Shown here: in pieces, positions 18,118 to 27,837 of the stretch | Layout of the letters: each line of letters opens with the position of its first letter | How positions within the stretch are numbered: the first letter of the stretch is position 1 | The notes under the pieces: generated by a model | What the model saw: only the letters and a program-made list of their open reading frames with translations | Database searches by the model: none | What the model was told of the DNA's origin: nothing | Translations under genes and position numbers: made by a program | DNA from: Microbacterium sufflavum | GTDB lineage: Bacteria > Actinomycetota > Actinomycetes > Actinomycetales > Microbacteriaceae | Length of the DNA stretch: 64,000 nucleotides | NCBI RefSeq assembly: GCF_023101165.1 | Contig: NZ_CP078076.1 | Coordinates: 3,224,001 to 3,288,000, forward strand | Direction: 5' to 3'

Positions 18118-19194
18118 TCACGCCGCACCGAGGGCACGGTCGATCAGCTGGATCACGTTCTCCGTACCGTTCCTGGTACCGACGTTCTCCGCGGCCGCCG
18201 CCATGCGCGCGATACGCTCGGGATCGCCGAGCAGGGGCACGACGAGCCGCCGCACCGCGTCGCCGTCGAAGGTGGCGTCGTCGAGCAGCTCGGCTGCTCC
18301 CGCTGCCACCGCCGAGCCGGCGTTGAGCCGCTGCTCGCCGTTGCCCACCGAGTACGGGACGTAGAGCGCGGGAATGCCCAGAGCACTGACCTCGCTCACG
18401 GTGGCCGAACCCGACCGCGACACGATCAGATCGGCCAGGGCGAACGCGAGGTCCATGCGGTCCACGTAGCGGCGCAGCGTATAGCCAGGCACGCGGGGAT
18501 CCTCGAGGTCGCTGCGCTCCCCCGTCACGTGCAGCAGCTGCCACCCGGCGTCGAGGATGTCGCGCCAGGAATCGGCGATCGCGTCGTTCAGCCGCTGGGC
18601 TCCGAGGGAACCGCCGAACACGAGCAGGACGGGTCGTGCGGGGTCGAGGCCGAAGTGCTCCGCCGCCTCGGCACGCGTCGCGGCACGGTCGAGCGCGATC
18701 ACCTCACGTCGCAGCGGCATGCCGACGACCTCGCCACGGCGAAGCGGTGTGCCCTCGAACGCGACGCCCACCCCTGCGGCAGCCCGGGCGCCGAGCACAT
18801 TCGCCAGACCCGGCTTGGCGTTCGCCTCGTGCACCACGAACGGCACCCGTTCGCGGCGCGCCGCCACGTACGCGGGAGCCGAGGCGTACCCGCCGAAGCC
18901 GACCACCACGTCGATGCGGTGACGGCGGATGTGCTGACGCACCTGAGCGATCGCACGACGGAAGCGACCGGGAAACGCCGCTGCCTGCGCGTTCGGACGC
19001 CGCGGGAACGGCACCTTGTCGACGATCAGCAGCTGGTACCCGCGCTCCGGCACCAGCCGCGACTCCAGGCCTTCGGCCGTCCCGAGCACCAGGACCGTGG
19101 CCTCGGGGTCACGCTCGCGCAACGCATCGGCGACCGCGAGCAGCGGGTTGACATGGCCGGCGGTGCCACCGCCGGCGAGAAGATACGAGGTCAC
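18118..19194 (-). CDS. murG: undecaprenyldiphospho-muramoylpentapeptide beta-N-acetylglucosaminyltransferase
   Basis: The 358-residue membrane-associated glycosyltransferase converts lipid I to lipid II using UDP-GlcNAc. Its N-terminal loop LLAGGGTAGHVNPLLAVADAL, the segment VVGFGGYASAPAYVAA, the second-domain loop VFGGSLGAQRLND and the donor-binding region LIVSRSGSATVSEVSALGIPALYVP are all present. The start is the GTG at 19194, overlapping the ftsW stop as GTGA. Confidence 0.97.
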   Translation of the reverse strand: MTSYLLAGGGTAGHVNPLLAVADALRERDPEATVLVLGTAEGLESRLVPERGYQLLIVDKVPFPRRPNAQAAAFPGRFRRAIAQVRQHIRRHRIDVVVGFGGYASAPAYVAARRERVPFVVHEANAKPGLANVLGARAAAGVGVAFEGTPLRRGEVVGMPLRREVIALDRAATRAEAAEHFGLDPARPVLLVFGGSLGAQRLNDAIADSWRDILDAGWQLLHVTGERSDLEDPRVPGYTLRRYVDRMDLAFALADLIVSRSGSATVSEVSALGIPALYVPYSVGNGEQRLNAGSAVAAGAAELLDDATFDGDAVRRLVVPLLGDPERIARMAAAAENVGTRNGTENVIQLIDRALGAA

Positions 19195-20396
19195 CGAGCG
19201 ACCCTACCCCGCGCACCTGACTGCTTCTCCGAGACGGGGATCGTCCGGGCGAAGGCGAGCAGCACACCGCAGGCCACGAGCACGGCGAACAGCGCCGTCC
19301 CGCCCTGCGACATGAACGGCAGCGGCACGCCCATCACGGGGAAGACACCGATCACCACACCGATGTTCAGCACCGCCTGGCCCACGATCCACACCGTGAT
19401 GCCGCCCGCGGCGACCCGGATGAAGGGGTCCGGCGTCTTGCGGATGATGTGGAACGCGCCGACCGTGAAGAACGTGAACAGCGCCAGCACCACGATGCAG
19501 CCGATCAGGCCGAGCTCCTCGCCGACGATCGCGAAGATGAAGTCGTTGCCCGCGGCGGGCAGCCAGCCGTACTTCTCCTGCGAGTTGCCCAGGCCGAGCC
19601 CGAAGATGCCGCCAGAGGCCATGCCCCAGATGCCATGGATCGACTGGTAGCAGTCGGTGTAGTAGAGCGCCATGTCGTCGCACGTCGCGGTGATGCGCCG
19701 CATCCGATCCTCGCTGGACAGTGCGTACGCGAGCACCGCGACCACGCCGAGGATCATCGGGATGATGAAGAGCCGGAGTTTGACGCCCGAGAAGAACAGA
19801 CAGCCGAGCAGGATCAGGACCATCACCATCGCGGTGCCCAGGTCTTTGCCCGCCAGCACGGTCCCGATCGCGAGAGCGCCCACCGGCACGACCGGGATGA
19901 ACACGTGGTGCCAGGTGCCCAGCATGGTCTGCTTGCGCAGCAGCACCGCGGCGATCCACAGGGCCAGCGCGAGCTTGAGGAACTCGGACGGCTGCATCTG
20001 GAACCCGGCGATCTGGATCCAGTTCCGGTTGCCGCCGTCCGCGATGCCCAGAGGCGTGAACACCAGCAGCTGCAGGGCGACCGCGCCGAACAGCGCGGGC
20101 CAGGCCATGCGCTTCAGGAAGGCGATCGGCAGACGGCTGATGAGGAACATCAGCGGGATGCCCAGCAGGGCGAAGACGCCCTGGCGCAGCACGCCGTCCA
20201 TCGGGTTCTGGTCGTTCGCGACGGCGGTCGCGCTGGTGGCCGACAGCACCATCACCAGGCCGAAGATCGTGAGGAGCAGCGCGGTCGACGCGATCAGGAG
20301 GAACTCGGTCGACACCGGCGTGAACCGGCGCCCCAGAGACACCCGGGCCGCGAGGCCGCCCGACTCAGAGCGCGGAGGGCGAGCCACCTGCGTCAT
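19191..20396 (-). CDS. ftsW: lipid II polymerase FtsW
   Basis: This 401-residue SEDS-family protein has about ten membrane helices and polymerises lipid II at the septum together with FtsI. The family signature KYGWLPAAGNDFIFAIVGEELG lies in the large outer loop, and the end shows GVPLPFMSQGGTALFAVLVACGVLLAF. I start at the ATG at 20396; this leaves a 32-nt overlap with murD, but no later start precedes the first helix. A longer frame upstream re-reads murD. Confidence 0.95.
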   Translation of the reverse strand: MTQVARPPRSESGGLAARVSLGRRFTPVSTEFLLIASTALLLTIFGLVMVLSATSATAVANDQNPMDGVLRQGVFALLGIPLMFLISRLPIAFLKRMAWPALFGAVALQLLVFTPLGIADGGNRNWIQIAGFQMQPSEFLKLALALWIAAVLLRKQTMLGTWHHVFIPVVPVGALAIGTVLAGKDLGTAMVMVLILLGCLFFSGVKLRLFIIPMILGVVAVLAYALSSEDRMRRITATCDDMALYYTDCYQSIHGIWGMASGGIFGLGLGNSQEKYGWLPAAGNDFIFAIVGEELGLIGCIVVLALFTFFTVGAFHIIRKTPDPFIRVAAGGITVWIVGQAVLNIGVVIGVFPVMGVPLPFMSQGGTALFAVLVACGVLLAFARTIPVSEKQSGARGRVAR

Positions 20397-21900
20397 CGGC
20401 GCTCCCCCGCTCGATCCACTCACGTACCGCCTCGGCGAAGCGGCGGCCACGTTCCGCATAGCCGGAGAACTGGTCGAAGGACGCCGCGGCCGGGGCCAAC
20501 AGCACGGTGCCCCCGTCTTCGACGATCCCCGCGGCGATCTCCACCACGCGGTTCATGACCTGTCCAGTGTCGCCAGCGTCGACCTCGAACACCGGCACCG
20601 CCGGCGCGTGTCGCCCGAATGCCGCCACGACATCGCCGCGCTCCACACCGATCACGACCGCCGCGCGGGCGGACGCCCCGGCATCGGCCACGAGCTCGGA
20701 GATGTCCACACCCTTCAGATCACCGCCAACGACCCACACCGCTCCGGGGTACGCCCGCAGCGAGGAGGCTGCCGCGTGCGGGTTCGTCGCCTTGGAGTCG
20801 TCGACCCAGGTGATGCCGGCGTGGCGCGCGACCACCTGGATGCGGTGAGCGTCGAGGTGGAAGCCCTGCAGGGCCGAGTGGATCGCCTCCGGCTCGACGC
20901 CGAGCGACCGGGCGAGTGCGCTGGCGGCGAGGATGTTCTGCACGATGTGCGGCGCCGAGAGTCCAGCGGACTCGAGCTCGGCGACGGTGGTGAGCTCGAG
21001 GGCGCTGCGGGCGCGGTCGTCGAGGAATGCCCGGTCGACGAGCAGCCCCTCCACCACGCCGAGGTCGCTCGGGCCGGGGATGCCCAGGTCGAAGCCGATC
21101 GCGCGGGCGCCATCGACGACCTCGGCCTCCTCGACCATGCGGCGCGTGGCCACGTCGGCCTTGTTGTAGACGCAGGCCACGCGCGTGTTGCGATACACCA
21201 GGGCCTTCGCGTCGCGGTAGGCCTCCGCGCTGCCGTGCCACACGAGGTGATCGTCGGCGAGGTTCAGACACACGGCGGAGTACGGGAACAGCTCCCCCTC
21301 CGGCTGCGACAACCCGAGGTACCAGAGCTGATGACTCGACAGCTCCACCACGAGCACGTCGAAGCCGGCCGGGTCGCGCACCGCGTCGAGCACGGGCACC
21401 CCGATGTTGCCGCACGGGGCCGCACGCAGGCCGCCCTCGACCAGCAGGGTCGCGGTGAGCTGCGTGGTCGTGGTCTTGCCGTTGGTGCCGGTGATGAGCA
21501 CCCAGTCGGCCGGGGTCCCGTCGGCGCGGAGCACCTTGTCCCGCACCCGCCACGCGAGCTCGACGTCCCCCCAGAGCGCGATGCCGGCGTCCTGCGCCCA
21601 GCGGATCACGGGGTGCGACGGCGAGAAGCCCGGCGACGCGATCACCACCTCCGGCTCGAACGCGCGCAGGGCCTCCGGCACCTCGGCGAGCGACCCCAGC
21701 TCGAGGGCCGCGCCGATCACGGGCAGTAGGCGCGCGTACTCCTCGTCCGCCGACTCGCTGAGCACGAGCACTTCGGCGCCCAGTTCCGCCAGGGTGTCCG
21801 CGACCGAGAAGCCGGTCATCGACAGTCCGAGCACGGCGACGCGCAGCCCCGACCAGTCCGCGTTCCAGCTGGTCAGTCCGGCCAGACGCTCAGCCGACAC
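20365..21900 (-). CDS. murD: UDP-N-acetylmuramoylalanine--D-glutamate ligase
   Basis: The 511-residue ligase adds D-glutamate to UDP-MurNAc-L-Ala. N-terminal nucleotide-binding segment VLGLSMTGFSVADTLAELGAEV, ATP loop VLITGTNGKTTTTQL, and C-terminal DSKATNPHAAASSLRAYPGAVWVVGGDLKG are diagnostic. The start is the GTG at 21900, 11 nt inside the mraY coding end. Its tail overlaps ftsW by 32 nt, so mraY, murD and ftsW are tightly coupled. Confidence 0.96.
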   Translation of the reverse strand: MSAERLAGLTSWNADWSGLRVAVLGLSMTGFSVADTLAELGAEVLVLSESADEEYARLLPVIGAALELGSLAEVPEALRAFEPEVVIASPGFSPSHPVIRWAQDAGIALWGDVELAWRVRDKVLRADGTPADWVLITGTNGKTTTTQLTATLLVEGGLRAAPCGNIGVPVLDAVRDPAGFDVLVVELSSHQLWYLGLSQPEGELFPYSAVCLNLADDHLVWHGSAEAYRDAKALVYRNTRVACVYNKADVATRRMVEEAEVVDGARAIGFDLGIPGPSDLGVVEGLLVDRAFLDDRARSALELTTVAELESAGLSAPHIVQNILAASALARSLGVEPEAIHSALQGFHLDAHRIQVVARHAGITWVDDSKATNPHAAASSLRAYPGAVWVVGGDLKGVDISELVADAGASARAAVVIGVERGDVVAAFGRHAPAVPVFEVDAGDTGQVMNRVVEIAAGIVEDGGTVLLAPAAASFDQFSGYAERGRRFAEAVREWIERGSADDAGGSPSAL

Positions 21901-22996
21901 GGGTCAGCCACTCCACGTAGAACAGTCCGATCGCCGAGACCGCGAGCAGGCCGGCGATGATCCACATGCGCACGACGATCGTGACCTCCGACCAGCCGCG
22001 CATCTCGAGGTGGTGGTGGAACGGGCTCATGAGGAACAGTCGCTTGCCGCGCGTGACCTTGAAGTACGCCCGCTGCAGGATGACCGAGCCGGACGAGAGG
22101 ACGAAGACGCCCGCGATCACGAGGAGCAGCAGCTCGGTGCGCGTCAGGATCGCCATCGCGGTCACGACGCCGCCGATCGCCATCGAGCCCACGTCGCCCA
22201 TGAACACCTTCGCCTTCGGGGCGTTCCACCACAGGAAGCCGATGAGGCTCGCGGCGAACGAGGCCGAGATGATCGCCAGGTTGAAGGGGTCGCGCACCTC
22301 GTAGCATCCGCCGAGCGCGCCGGGGTCGCCGCCGATGCAGGGCTGCTTGAACTGCCAGAACGCGATCACGCTGTAGGCGCCGACGACGAGCACGCCGGCA
22401 CCGGCCGCGAGCCCGTCGAGGCCGTCGGTGAGGTTGACGCTGTTGGACGTGGCCACGCCGATGATCGCGATCCACGCCAGGTACAGGATCCAGCCGAGGA
22501 CCACACCGAAGGCGAAGAGGTTGAGCCACGTGATGTCGCGGAACAGCGAGATCGAGGCGCTCGCGGGTGTCTGACCCCAGCGGTTCGGGAAGTTCAACGC
22601 CACGATGCCGAACGGGATGACGACCAGGAGCTGGCCGATCACCTTCCGCCACCCGGAGAGGCCGAGGCTGCGCTGGCTGCGCACCTTCATGTAGTCGTCG
22701 ATGAAGCCCACCGCGCCGAAGCCCACCATGAGCCAGATCACCAGGATCGCGGACAGCGCTGGTGTCTCCCCGCTCACCAGGACGCCCGTGAAGTAGCCGA
22801 CGATGGAGCCGAGGATGAAGATCACGCCGCCCATGGTCGGTGTTCCGCGCTTGGCCTCGTGGCTGGGGTTGTGCACGGACTCGGGGGTGCGGATGACCTG
22901 CCCCCAGCCCCACTTCCGGAAGAGCCGGAGGAAGACGGGGGTCAGGAACAGGGTGAAGGCGAGCGAGATCGCCGCCGCCATGATGAGTGACCTCAC
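21890..22996 (-). CDS. mraY: phospho-N-acetylmuramoyl-pentapeptide-transferase
   Basis: The 368-residue polytopic enzyme makes lipid I from UDP-MurNAc-pentapeptide and undecaprenyl phosphate. Motifs are GTPTMGGVIFILG, FIDDYMKVR, VNLTDGLDGLAAG and the C-terminal LFLMSPFHHHLEMRGWSE. The outer insertion with CIGGDPGALGGCYEV, containing two cysteines, is typical of actinobacterial forms. The start is the GTG at 22996, which overlaps the murF stop as GTGA. Confidence 0.97.
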   Translation of the reverse strand: MRSLIMAAAISLAFTLFLTPVFLRLFRKWGWGQVIRTPESVHNPSHEAKRGTPTMGGVIFILGSIVGYFTGVLVSGETPALSAILVIWLMVGFGAVGFIDDYMKVRSQRSLGLSGWRKVIGQLLVVIPFGIVALNFPNRWGQTPASASISLFRDITWLNLFAFGVVLGWILYLAWIAIIGVATSNSVNLTDGLDGLAAGAGVLVVGAYSVIAFWQFKQPCIGGDPGALGGCYEVRDPFNLAIISASFAASLIGFLWWNAPKAKVFMGDVGSMAIGGVVTAMAILTRTELLLLVIAGVFVLSSGSVILQRAYFKVTRGKRLFLMSPFHHHLEMRGWSEVTIVVRMWIIAGLLAVSAIGLFYVEWLTRVG

Positions 22997-24405
22997 GAGA
23001 ACAATTCTCCCAGACGATCGCCGAGATGCCGCAGGCCCACGGAGTTGGATGACTTCACCAGCACGCGGTCGCCGTCGCGCAGCTCCGTGCGCAGGTACTC
23101 GAACGCCGCATCCTGGTCGGGCAGATGCACGGCCTCGCTGTCCCAGGAGCCTTCGCCGACCGCGGCCAGGTAGAGGCGGCGCGCCTCAGGGCCCACCACC
23201 ACGATGCGTCGGATGTTGAGACGCACCGCGAGCAGGCCGATGCGGTCGTGCTCCTCGCCCGCGCTGTCGCCCAGCTCACTCATGGCCCCCAGGACGGCGA
23301 CCGTGCGCTCGTCCGGGCCGGTGATCTGCGCGAGCGTGCGCAGAGCGGCGGCCATCGAGTCGGGGCTCGCGTTGTAGGCGTCGTTGATGATGCGCACGCG
23401 ATCGTTGCCCATCGGCTGCATGCGCCAGCGCTCGGCGATCTCGACGGTCTCCAGGCGGGCGATCGCGTCGGCCGGAGCTACGCCGAGCTGCACGGCCGCG
23501 GTGAGGGCGGCCAGCGCGTTGGTCACGTGATGAGCGCCGAGCACGCGGAGCCGCAGCGGGCGGCGCTCCCCCGCGACCTCGATCGTGCAGGTCGTCCCGG
23601 AGGCGGACACGACGATGTCGTGGGCGCGAACCTCGGCCGCGTCGGACTGACCGAAGCCGACGACGCGAAGGCCGCGGTGCTCGGCGAGCTCGCGCATCGC
23701 CCACACCCGGGGGTCGTCCGCGTTGAGCACGGCGGTGCCCGGAACCCGCGCCGCCGACACGAGCTCGGACTTCGCCTTGGCCGTGGCCTCGATGCCGCCG
23801 AAGCCGCCCGCGTGCGCGAGCCCGACCATGAGCACGACGACGAGGTCAGGTTCGACGAGTCCGGCGAGGCGGGCGATGCTCCCCGGGCCGGCCGCCCCGA
23901 ACTCGCTCACGAGGTACCGGGTGTCGTGGGTCACGCGGAGCATCGTGACGGGGGCACCGACCTCGTTGTTGAAGGAGTTGATCGGGGCGACGGTCTCCCC
24001 CTCGTCGGCGAGGATGCGTGCGAGGAAGTTCTTGGTCGTGGTCTTGCCGTTGGACCCGGTGATGCCGACGATACGCAGCCCACCGCCCGCGCGCACGCGG
24101 CCCACGACCGCGCGCGCCAGCTCGCCGAGGGCGACCACGGCGTCGGAGACGACGATCTGGCTGACGGGCACGTCGACCGGATGCTCCACGATCGCGAGCA
24201 CGGCACCGGCCTCGACCGCCGCACCGACGAAACGGTGTCCATCGGTCTCCGCGCCGGGCTTCGCCACGAAGATCGATCCCGGCCGCATGGTGCGCGAGTC
24301 GGTGTCGACCAGGCCGTCGACGACGGTCTCGGGGGTGTGCTCTCCGGCCACACGCAGATCACCGCCGACAGCGGCGGTGATCTCAGCGAGCGTCAGGGCG
24401 ATCAT
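22993..24405 (-). CDS. murF: UDP-N-acetylmuramoyl-tripeptide--D-alanyl-D-alanine ligase
   Basis: The 470-residue ligase adds D-Ala-D-Ala to complete the stem pentapeptide. The ATP loop IVGITGSNGKTTTKNF, INSFNNEVGAPVTML and the signature IINDAYNASPDSMAAAL separate MurF from MurE. The start is the ATG at 24405 with GGAG upstream. In most actinomycetes murE lies between ftsI and murF, but here the ftsI stop is only 27 nt from this start, so murE must be elsewhere on the chromosome. Confidence 0.96.
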   Translation of the reverse strand: MIALTLAEITAAVGGDLRVAGEHTPETVVDGLVDTDSRTMRPGSIFVAKPGAETDGHRFVGAAVEAGAVLAIVEHPVDVPVSQIVVSDAVVALGELARAVVGRVRAGGGLRIVGITGSNGKTTTKNFLARILADEGETVAPINSFNNEVGAPVTMLRVTHDTRYLVSEFGAAGPGSIARLAGLVEPDLVVVLMVGLAHAGGFGGIEATAKAKSELVSAARVPGTAVLNADDPRVWAMRELAEHRGLRVVGFGQSDAAEVRAHDIVVSASGTTCTIEVAGERRPLRLRVLGAHHVTNALAALTAAVQLGVAPADAIARLETVEIAERWRMQPMGNDRVRIINDAYNASPDSMAAALRTLAQITGPDERTVAVLGAMSELGDSAGEEHDRIGLLAVRLNIRRIVVVGPEARRLYLAAVGEGSWDSEAVHLPDQDAAFEYLRTELRDGDRVLVKSSNSVGLRHLGDRLGELFS

Positions 24406-24432
24406 GTCATCTCCATGCGCGGCTCTCGCCGA

Positions 24433-26202
24433 CTATCCGAACTTGGGGAGGAGCGCGTCCATCGGGACAGAGGACGGCATCACGCGATAGGTCTTCATCA
24501 CCTGCGTCATCGCCTTCTGGAAGGCGGATGCGGTGGCCGCGGACGATACAACCTTAGTCGGCTCGTCGAGAGTGACCACGACGACGTACTGCGGATCGTC
24601 GACCGGAGCGAAGCCCACCATGCTCGTGTAGTACACGCCGGCCTTGTATCCGCCGTTGCCGTCGGAGACCTGTGCGGTACCCGTCTTGCTCGTCACGCGG
24701 TAGCCGGGAACCTGGATGCGATCGGCGTTGCCGCCCTGGACCGCGACGTTCTCGAGCATGCGGGTGAGGTCGGCCGCGGTCTGCGGTGCGACGATCTGCT
24801 CGTGCTCGGGCTTCTTCACCTCGGAGACCGTGCCGTCCGCGCCGGTGCAGGACTCGACCAGCGACAGGTCGATCTTCTCGCCGCCGTTCGCGATCGCCTG
24901 GTATGCGCCGGCGAGCTGCGGCGCGGTGACCGTGAAGTACTGGCCGAACGTGGTCGTGTACAGCGACTGGCTGTCCCAGTCGGAGACGGGGTGCAGCAGG
25001 CCGGACACCTCGGACGGGAAGTCGAGCGTCTTCTGGCCGACGCCGAACCGCTGCAGGTAGTCGTAGCGCACTTCGGGCGACACCATGGTGCCGAACTTGG
25101 ACAGTGCGACGTTCGACGAGTCGATCAGGCCGCCCGCGAGCGTGTAGTTGTAGGCCGGGTGCGAGAAGGCGTCGTTGATGACGGCACCGTTCGGGAACGT
25201 CTCGCGCGACGAGGCGGTCACCGTGCTCAGGGGCGTGAGACCCGCGCCCTCGATCGCGGCCGCGGCGGTGATCGCCTTGAACGTGGATCCCGGCTCGAAG
25301 TCTCGGTGGAAGATCTGGCTGTAGCGCGTCTCGGGCGTGGAGGAGTCGAGGTCGTTGGGGTCCATCGCCGGCCACTCGGCCGCAGCGCGGATCTTGCCCG
25401 TCGCCACCTCGACGACCGTCACGGTGCCGCCCTTGGCGCCCTGCTTCTGCGCCTCCTCGCCGATCATCTGCTGGAGGTACCACTGCAGGTCGCTGTTGAT
25501 CGTGAGCTGCACGGTGCCGCCGTCCACGGCGTCGACGACCTTCTCGCTGCCCGGGATGACGACGCCGTCCTTGCCCTTGCGGTACGTCTCCTCACCGTCG
25601 ACCGGCGCGAGGCACGTCTCCTCGAGCTGCTCGACGCCGGCCTTCGCCTCCCCCGTGTTGTCGAGGAAGCCGAGGATGTTCCCGGCGACCGCACCGTTCG
25701 GGTAGACCCGCGTCTCCCGCGGCTTGAGCGACAGGTAGGAGCCGATGCCGAGGTCGCGCAGAGCGATGTACTGCTCGGTGTTCAGGCCCTTCTTGAGCGG
25801 CGCGTACTGGCTGTTCGGGTTCTCGGCGAGGGCGTTGGAGACCAGCGCCCGCACCTCCTCGCCGGTCTGACCGGTGATCGCGGCGATCTTGTCCGAGGCC
25901 TCGGCCCACGGCAGCTTCGGGTTCTTCTCCTCGACGAGCATGATCACCTGCGGGCTCAGCTGGGCGTCGTAGACCATGACGCTCGATGCGAGCACGGTGC
26001 CCCCGGAGTCGACGATCGAGCCGCGCTGGCCGGGGATGGCGGAACCCGCCCCGATGTGCTCGAGCGACTGCGAGACGTGCTCATCGGCGCTCACGACCTG
26101 GATGTCGACGAGGCGGACGACGAACGCCACCAGGACCGAGAGGATGACCGCCAGAGCGACGACAGTGCGTCGCCGCGGTCCGCGCGTGGCTCGTGTCGTC
26201 AT
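24433..26202 (-). CDS. ftsI: septal peptidoglycan transpeptidase FtsI (PBP3-type)
   Basis: The 589-residue class B penicillin-binding protein crosslinks septal peptidoglycan. A membrane helix (about residues 12-35), a dimerisation domain and the transpeptidase domain are visible. The active-site triad motifs are STFK (catalytic Ser near residue 306), SSN (near 362) and KTGT (near 504). No PASTA domains follow. The ATG at 26202 is preceded by GGAGAG. It lies 24 nt after the ftsL-like gene and 27 nt before murF. Confidence 0.95.
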   Translation of the reverse strand: MTTRATRGPRRRTVVALAVILSVLVAFVVRLVDIQVVSADEHVSQSLEHIGAGSAIPGQRGSIVDSGGTVLASSVMVYDAQLSPQVIMLVEEKNPKLPWAEASDKIAAITGQTGEEVRALVSNALAENPNSQYAPLKKGLNTEQYIALRDLGIGSYLSLKPRETRVYPNGAVAGNILGFLDNTGEAKAGVEQLEETCLAPVDGEETYRKGKDGVVIPGSEKVVDAVDGGTVQLTINSDLQWYLQQMIGEEAQKQGAKGGTVTVVEVATGKIRAAAEWPAMDPNDLDSSTPETRYSQIFHRDFEPGSTFKAITAAAAIEGAGLTPLSTVTASSRETFPNGAVINDAFSHPAYNYTLAGGLIDSSNVALSKFGTMVSPEVRYDYLQRFGVGQKTLDFPSEVSGLLHPVSDWDSQSLYTTTFGQYFTVTAPQLAGAYQAIANGGEKIDLSLVESCTGADGTVSEVKKPEHEQIVAPQTAADLTRMLENVAVQGGNADRIQVPGYRVTSKTGTAQVSDGNGGYKAGVYYTSMVGFAPVDDPQYVVVVTLDEPTKVVSSAATASAFQKAMTQVMKTYRVMPSSVPMDALLPKFG

Positions 26203-26226
26203 GGGATCTCTCCGTGGTCGTTGCGA

Positions 26227-26799
26227 TCAGTGGGTGGTGGGGCTGGGGAGGCCGTCGGTGATGGCCGGCGGAAGATCCTGCGCGGGCGGCGCGACGCCGT
26301 CCTCGCCCTGCGCGGTCTGCTCCGCGGGCGGTGCGTTCTCGGTGATCAGCACGTTCCCGACGGCCGCCGCGCCGTTCGGGTCGACGGTCGAGGTCCAGTC
26401 GGCTCCCGACCCCGTGCCGAAGACCGCGCCGTCGCTGAGCCGGAGGTACGAGGGGGAACCGGCGACGACCATCCCGAGCGCGGCCGCGCTGCTGGCGAGC
26501 ACCTGCGGCGAGCTCAGGCCGGTGAGCTCCTCCTGCAGGGCGTGCGTGTGCAGATCCAGCTCCCGCTGCTGGGACGACAGGCCCGCGAGGGTGAACGAGT
26601 CCTGCGTGATCGCGAGGGACAATCCGACCTGCGCCGCGCCGATGGCGAGGGCGCCGGCCAGGGCCACGAGCGCATAGGCCAGCTTCGGCTTGCGGCGGAC
26701 CGCGGGGGTGGTGACCGGCTGCAGTCGCCGCTTCGGTGCGCGCTGCGGCGCCTCGGAGGGCAGCGGACGGGCCGCCGTGCGTACTGCGTTCATGCTCAT
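26227..26799 (-). CDS. FtsL-like septal membrane protein
   Basis: The 190-residue protein has a basic cytoplasmic N-terminus (about 45 residues), one membrane helix (about 47-70) and a short heptad-like segment ([19 protein letters not shown]). A disordered Pro/Ala-rich outer tail follows. Position between rsmH and ftsI and this topology fit FtsL, which links FtsQ and FtsW/FtsI. Sequence identity in FtsL is always low, so the call rests on context. The start ATG overlaps the rsmH stop as ATGA. Confidence 0.8.
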   Translation of the reverse strand: MSMNAVRTAARPLPSEAPQRAPKRRLQPVTTPAVRRKPKLAYALVALAGALAIGAAQVGLSLAITQDSFTLAGLSSQQRELDLHTHALQEELTGLSSPQVLASSAAALGMVVAGSPSYLRLSDGAVFGTGSGADWTSTVDPNGAAAVGNVLITENAPPAEQTAQGEDGVAPPAQDLPPAITDGLPSPTTH

Positions 26800-27734
26800 G
26801 CGCTCTCCCGCACCTTCTCAGCGGCGCGCAGGCGCACCGGGATCGCCCGCGGGTTGCGGGCGCGCTCTTCGTCGTCGGCGAGCTCCGCGCCCTTGGTCAG
26901 GATGCGGAAGCGGGGGGCGTGCTCCGGGAGCTCGACCGGCAGCCCCGCCGGGGCCGTGGACGCGGACGCGGCCGCGAACGCCTGCTTGACCAGGCGGTCT
27001 TCCAGCGACTGGTACGACATCACGACGATGCGCCCGCCGACGGCGAGGGCGTCCATCGCGGCCGGGATCGCGTCGGCGAGCACGTTCAGCTCCGCATTGA
27101 CCTCGATGCGCAGCGCCTGGAACACCCGCTTGGCGGGGTGTCCAGCGCGCTGGGCGGCCGCGGGCGTGGCAGCGACGAGGATGTCGACGAGTTCGCCCGA
27201 CCGCAGGATCGGCTGCCTCTGCCGTGCCTCGATGATGAATCGGGCGTAGCGGCCCGCGAGCTTCTCCTCGCCGTAGCGCTCGAAGATGCGCCGCAGGTTG
27301 CCCTCGCTGTAGGTCGCGATGACGTCGGCGGCGGTGACGCCCTTCGTCTGGTCCATCCGCATGTCCAGCGGAGCGTCCTTGGCGTACGCGAAACCGCGCT
27401 CGGCCTCGTCGAGTTGCAGCGAGGAGACCCCGAGGTCGAACAGGATGCCCGCGGCGCCCTGAGCGTGCAGGCCGATCTCGTCGTAGACGGCGTGCACCAG
27501 GGTGAGGCGATCGCGGAACCGGGCGAGCCGCTCACCCGCGATCCGCAGCGCGTCGGTGTCGCGGTCGAGCCCGATCAGGCGGATGCCGGGGAACCGCTCC
27601 AGCAGCGCCTCGGAGTGGCCGCCCATTCCGAGGGTCGCGTCGACCAGGACGGCGCCGTCCTCCTGCAGGGCGGGCGCGAGCAGCTCGACGCAGCGGTCGA
27701 GCAGGACGGGGGTGTGGATGTCGCGGAGGCTCAT
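26796..27734 (-). CDS. rsmH: 16S rRNA (cytosine(1402)-N(4))-methyltransferase
   Basis: The 312-residue SAM-dependent enzyme methylates N4 of C1402 in 16S rRNA. N-terminal [15 protein letters not shown], the SAM loop [25 protein letters not shown], and the downstream [17 protein letters not shown] and [11 protein letters not shown] are all conserved. The start is the ATG at 27734; an upstream in-frame extension of 19 residues lacks family features and lies in the mraZ-rsmH gap. Confidence 0.97.
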   Translation of the reverse strand: MSLRDIHTPVLLDRCVELLAPALQEDGAVLVDATLGMGGHSEALLERFPGIRLIGLDRDTDALRIAGERLARFRDRLTLVHAVYDEIGLHAQGAAGILFDLGVSSLQLDEAERGFAYAKDAPLDMRMDQTKGVTAADVIATYSEGNLRRIFERYGEEKLAGRYARFIIEARQRQPILRSGELVDILVAATPAAAQRAGHPAKRVFQALRIEVNAELNVLADAIPAAMDALAVGGRIVVMSYQSLEDRLVKQAFAAASASTAPAGLPVELPEHAPRFRILTKGAELADDEERARNPRAIPVRLRAAEKVRESA

Positions 27735-27837
27735 GATCTCTCTCGGGTCCGACCTTCGGCTCTGATCCCCCTCCGCTTCGCGACCCGGCACCGGGGAAGT
27801 GTGTCGGGGCGGGAGCGGCGGGGCATCACAGCCGTGG
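27735..27837 (-). ncRNA. candidate mraW-type leader RNA between mraZ and rsmH
   Basis: The 103-nt gap reads, in the rsmH direction, a pyrimidine tract CTTCCCC, then CGGTGCCGGGTCGCGAAGC, then GGAGGGGGA, which can pair back with the first tract. A conserved mraW RNA motif is known at this position in actinobacteria. I cannot confirm the match without a covariance search. The GGAGGGGGA segment also resembles a ribosome binding site, though it lies about 25 nt from the ATG. Confidence 0.35.

Noticed and set aside
20397..20459. Upstream ftsW start adding 21 residues
   Set aside because: It lies deeper inside murD and adds no conserved sequence; ATG 20396 already precedes the first helix.
23125..27249. 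1374-codon open frame on the plus strand, antisense to murF, mraY-side genes and ftsI
   Set aside because: It mirrors genes with clear families on the other strand; high G/C content keeps the opposite frame free of stops. Its translation is low-complexity and rich in R, H, D and V with no domain.
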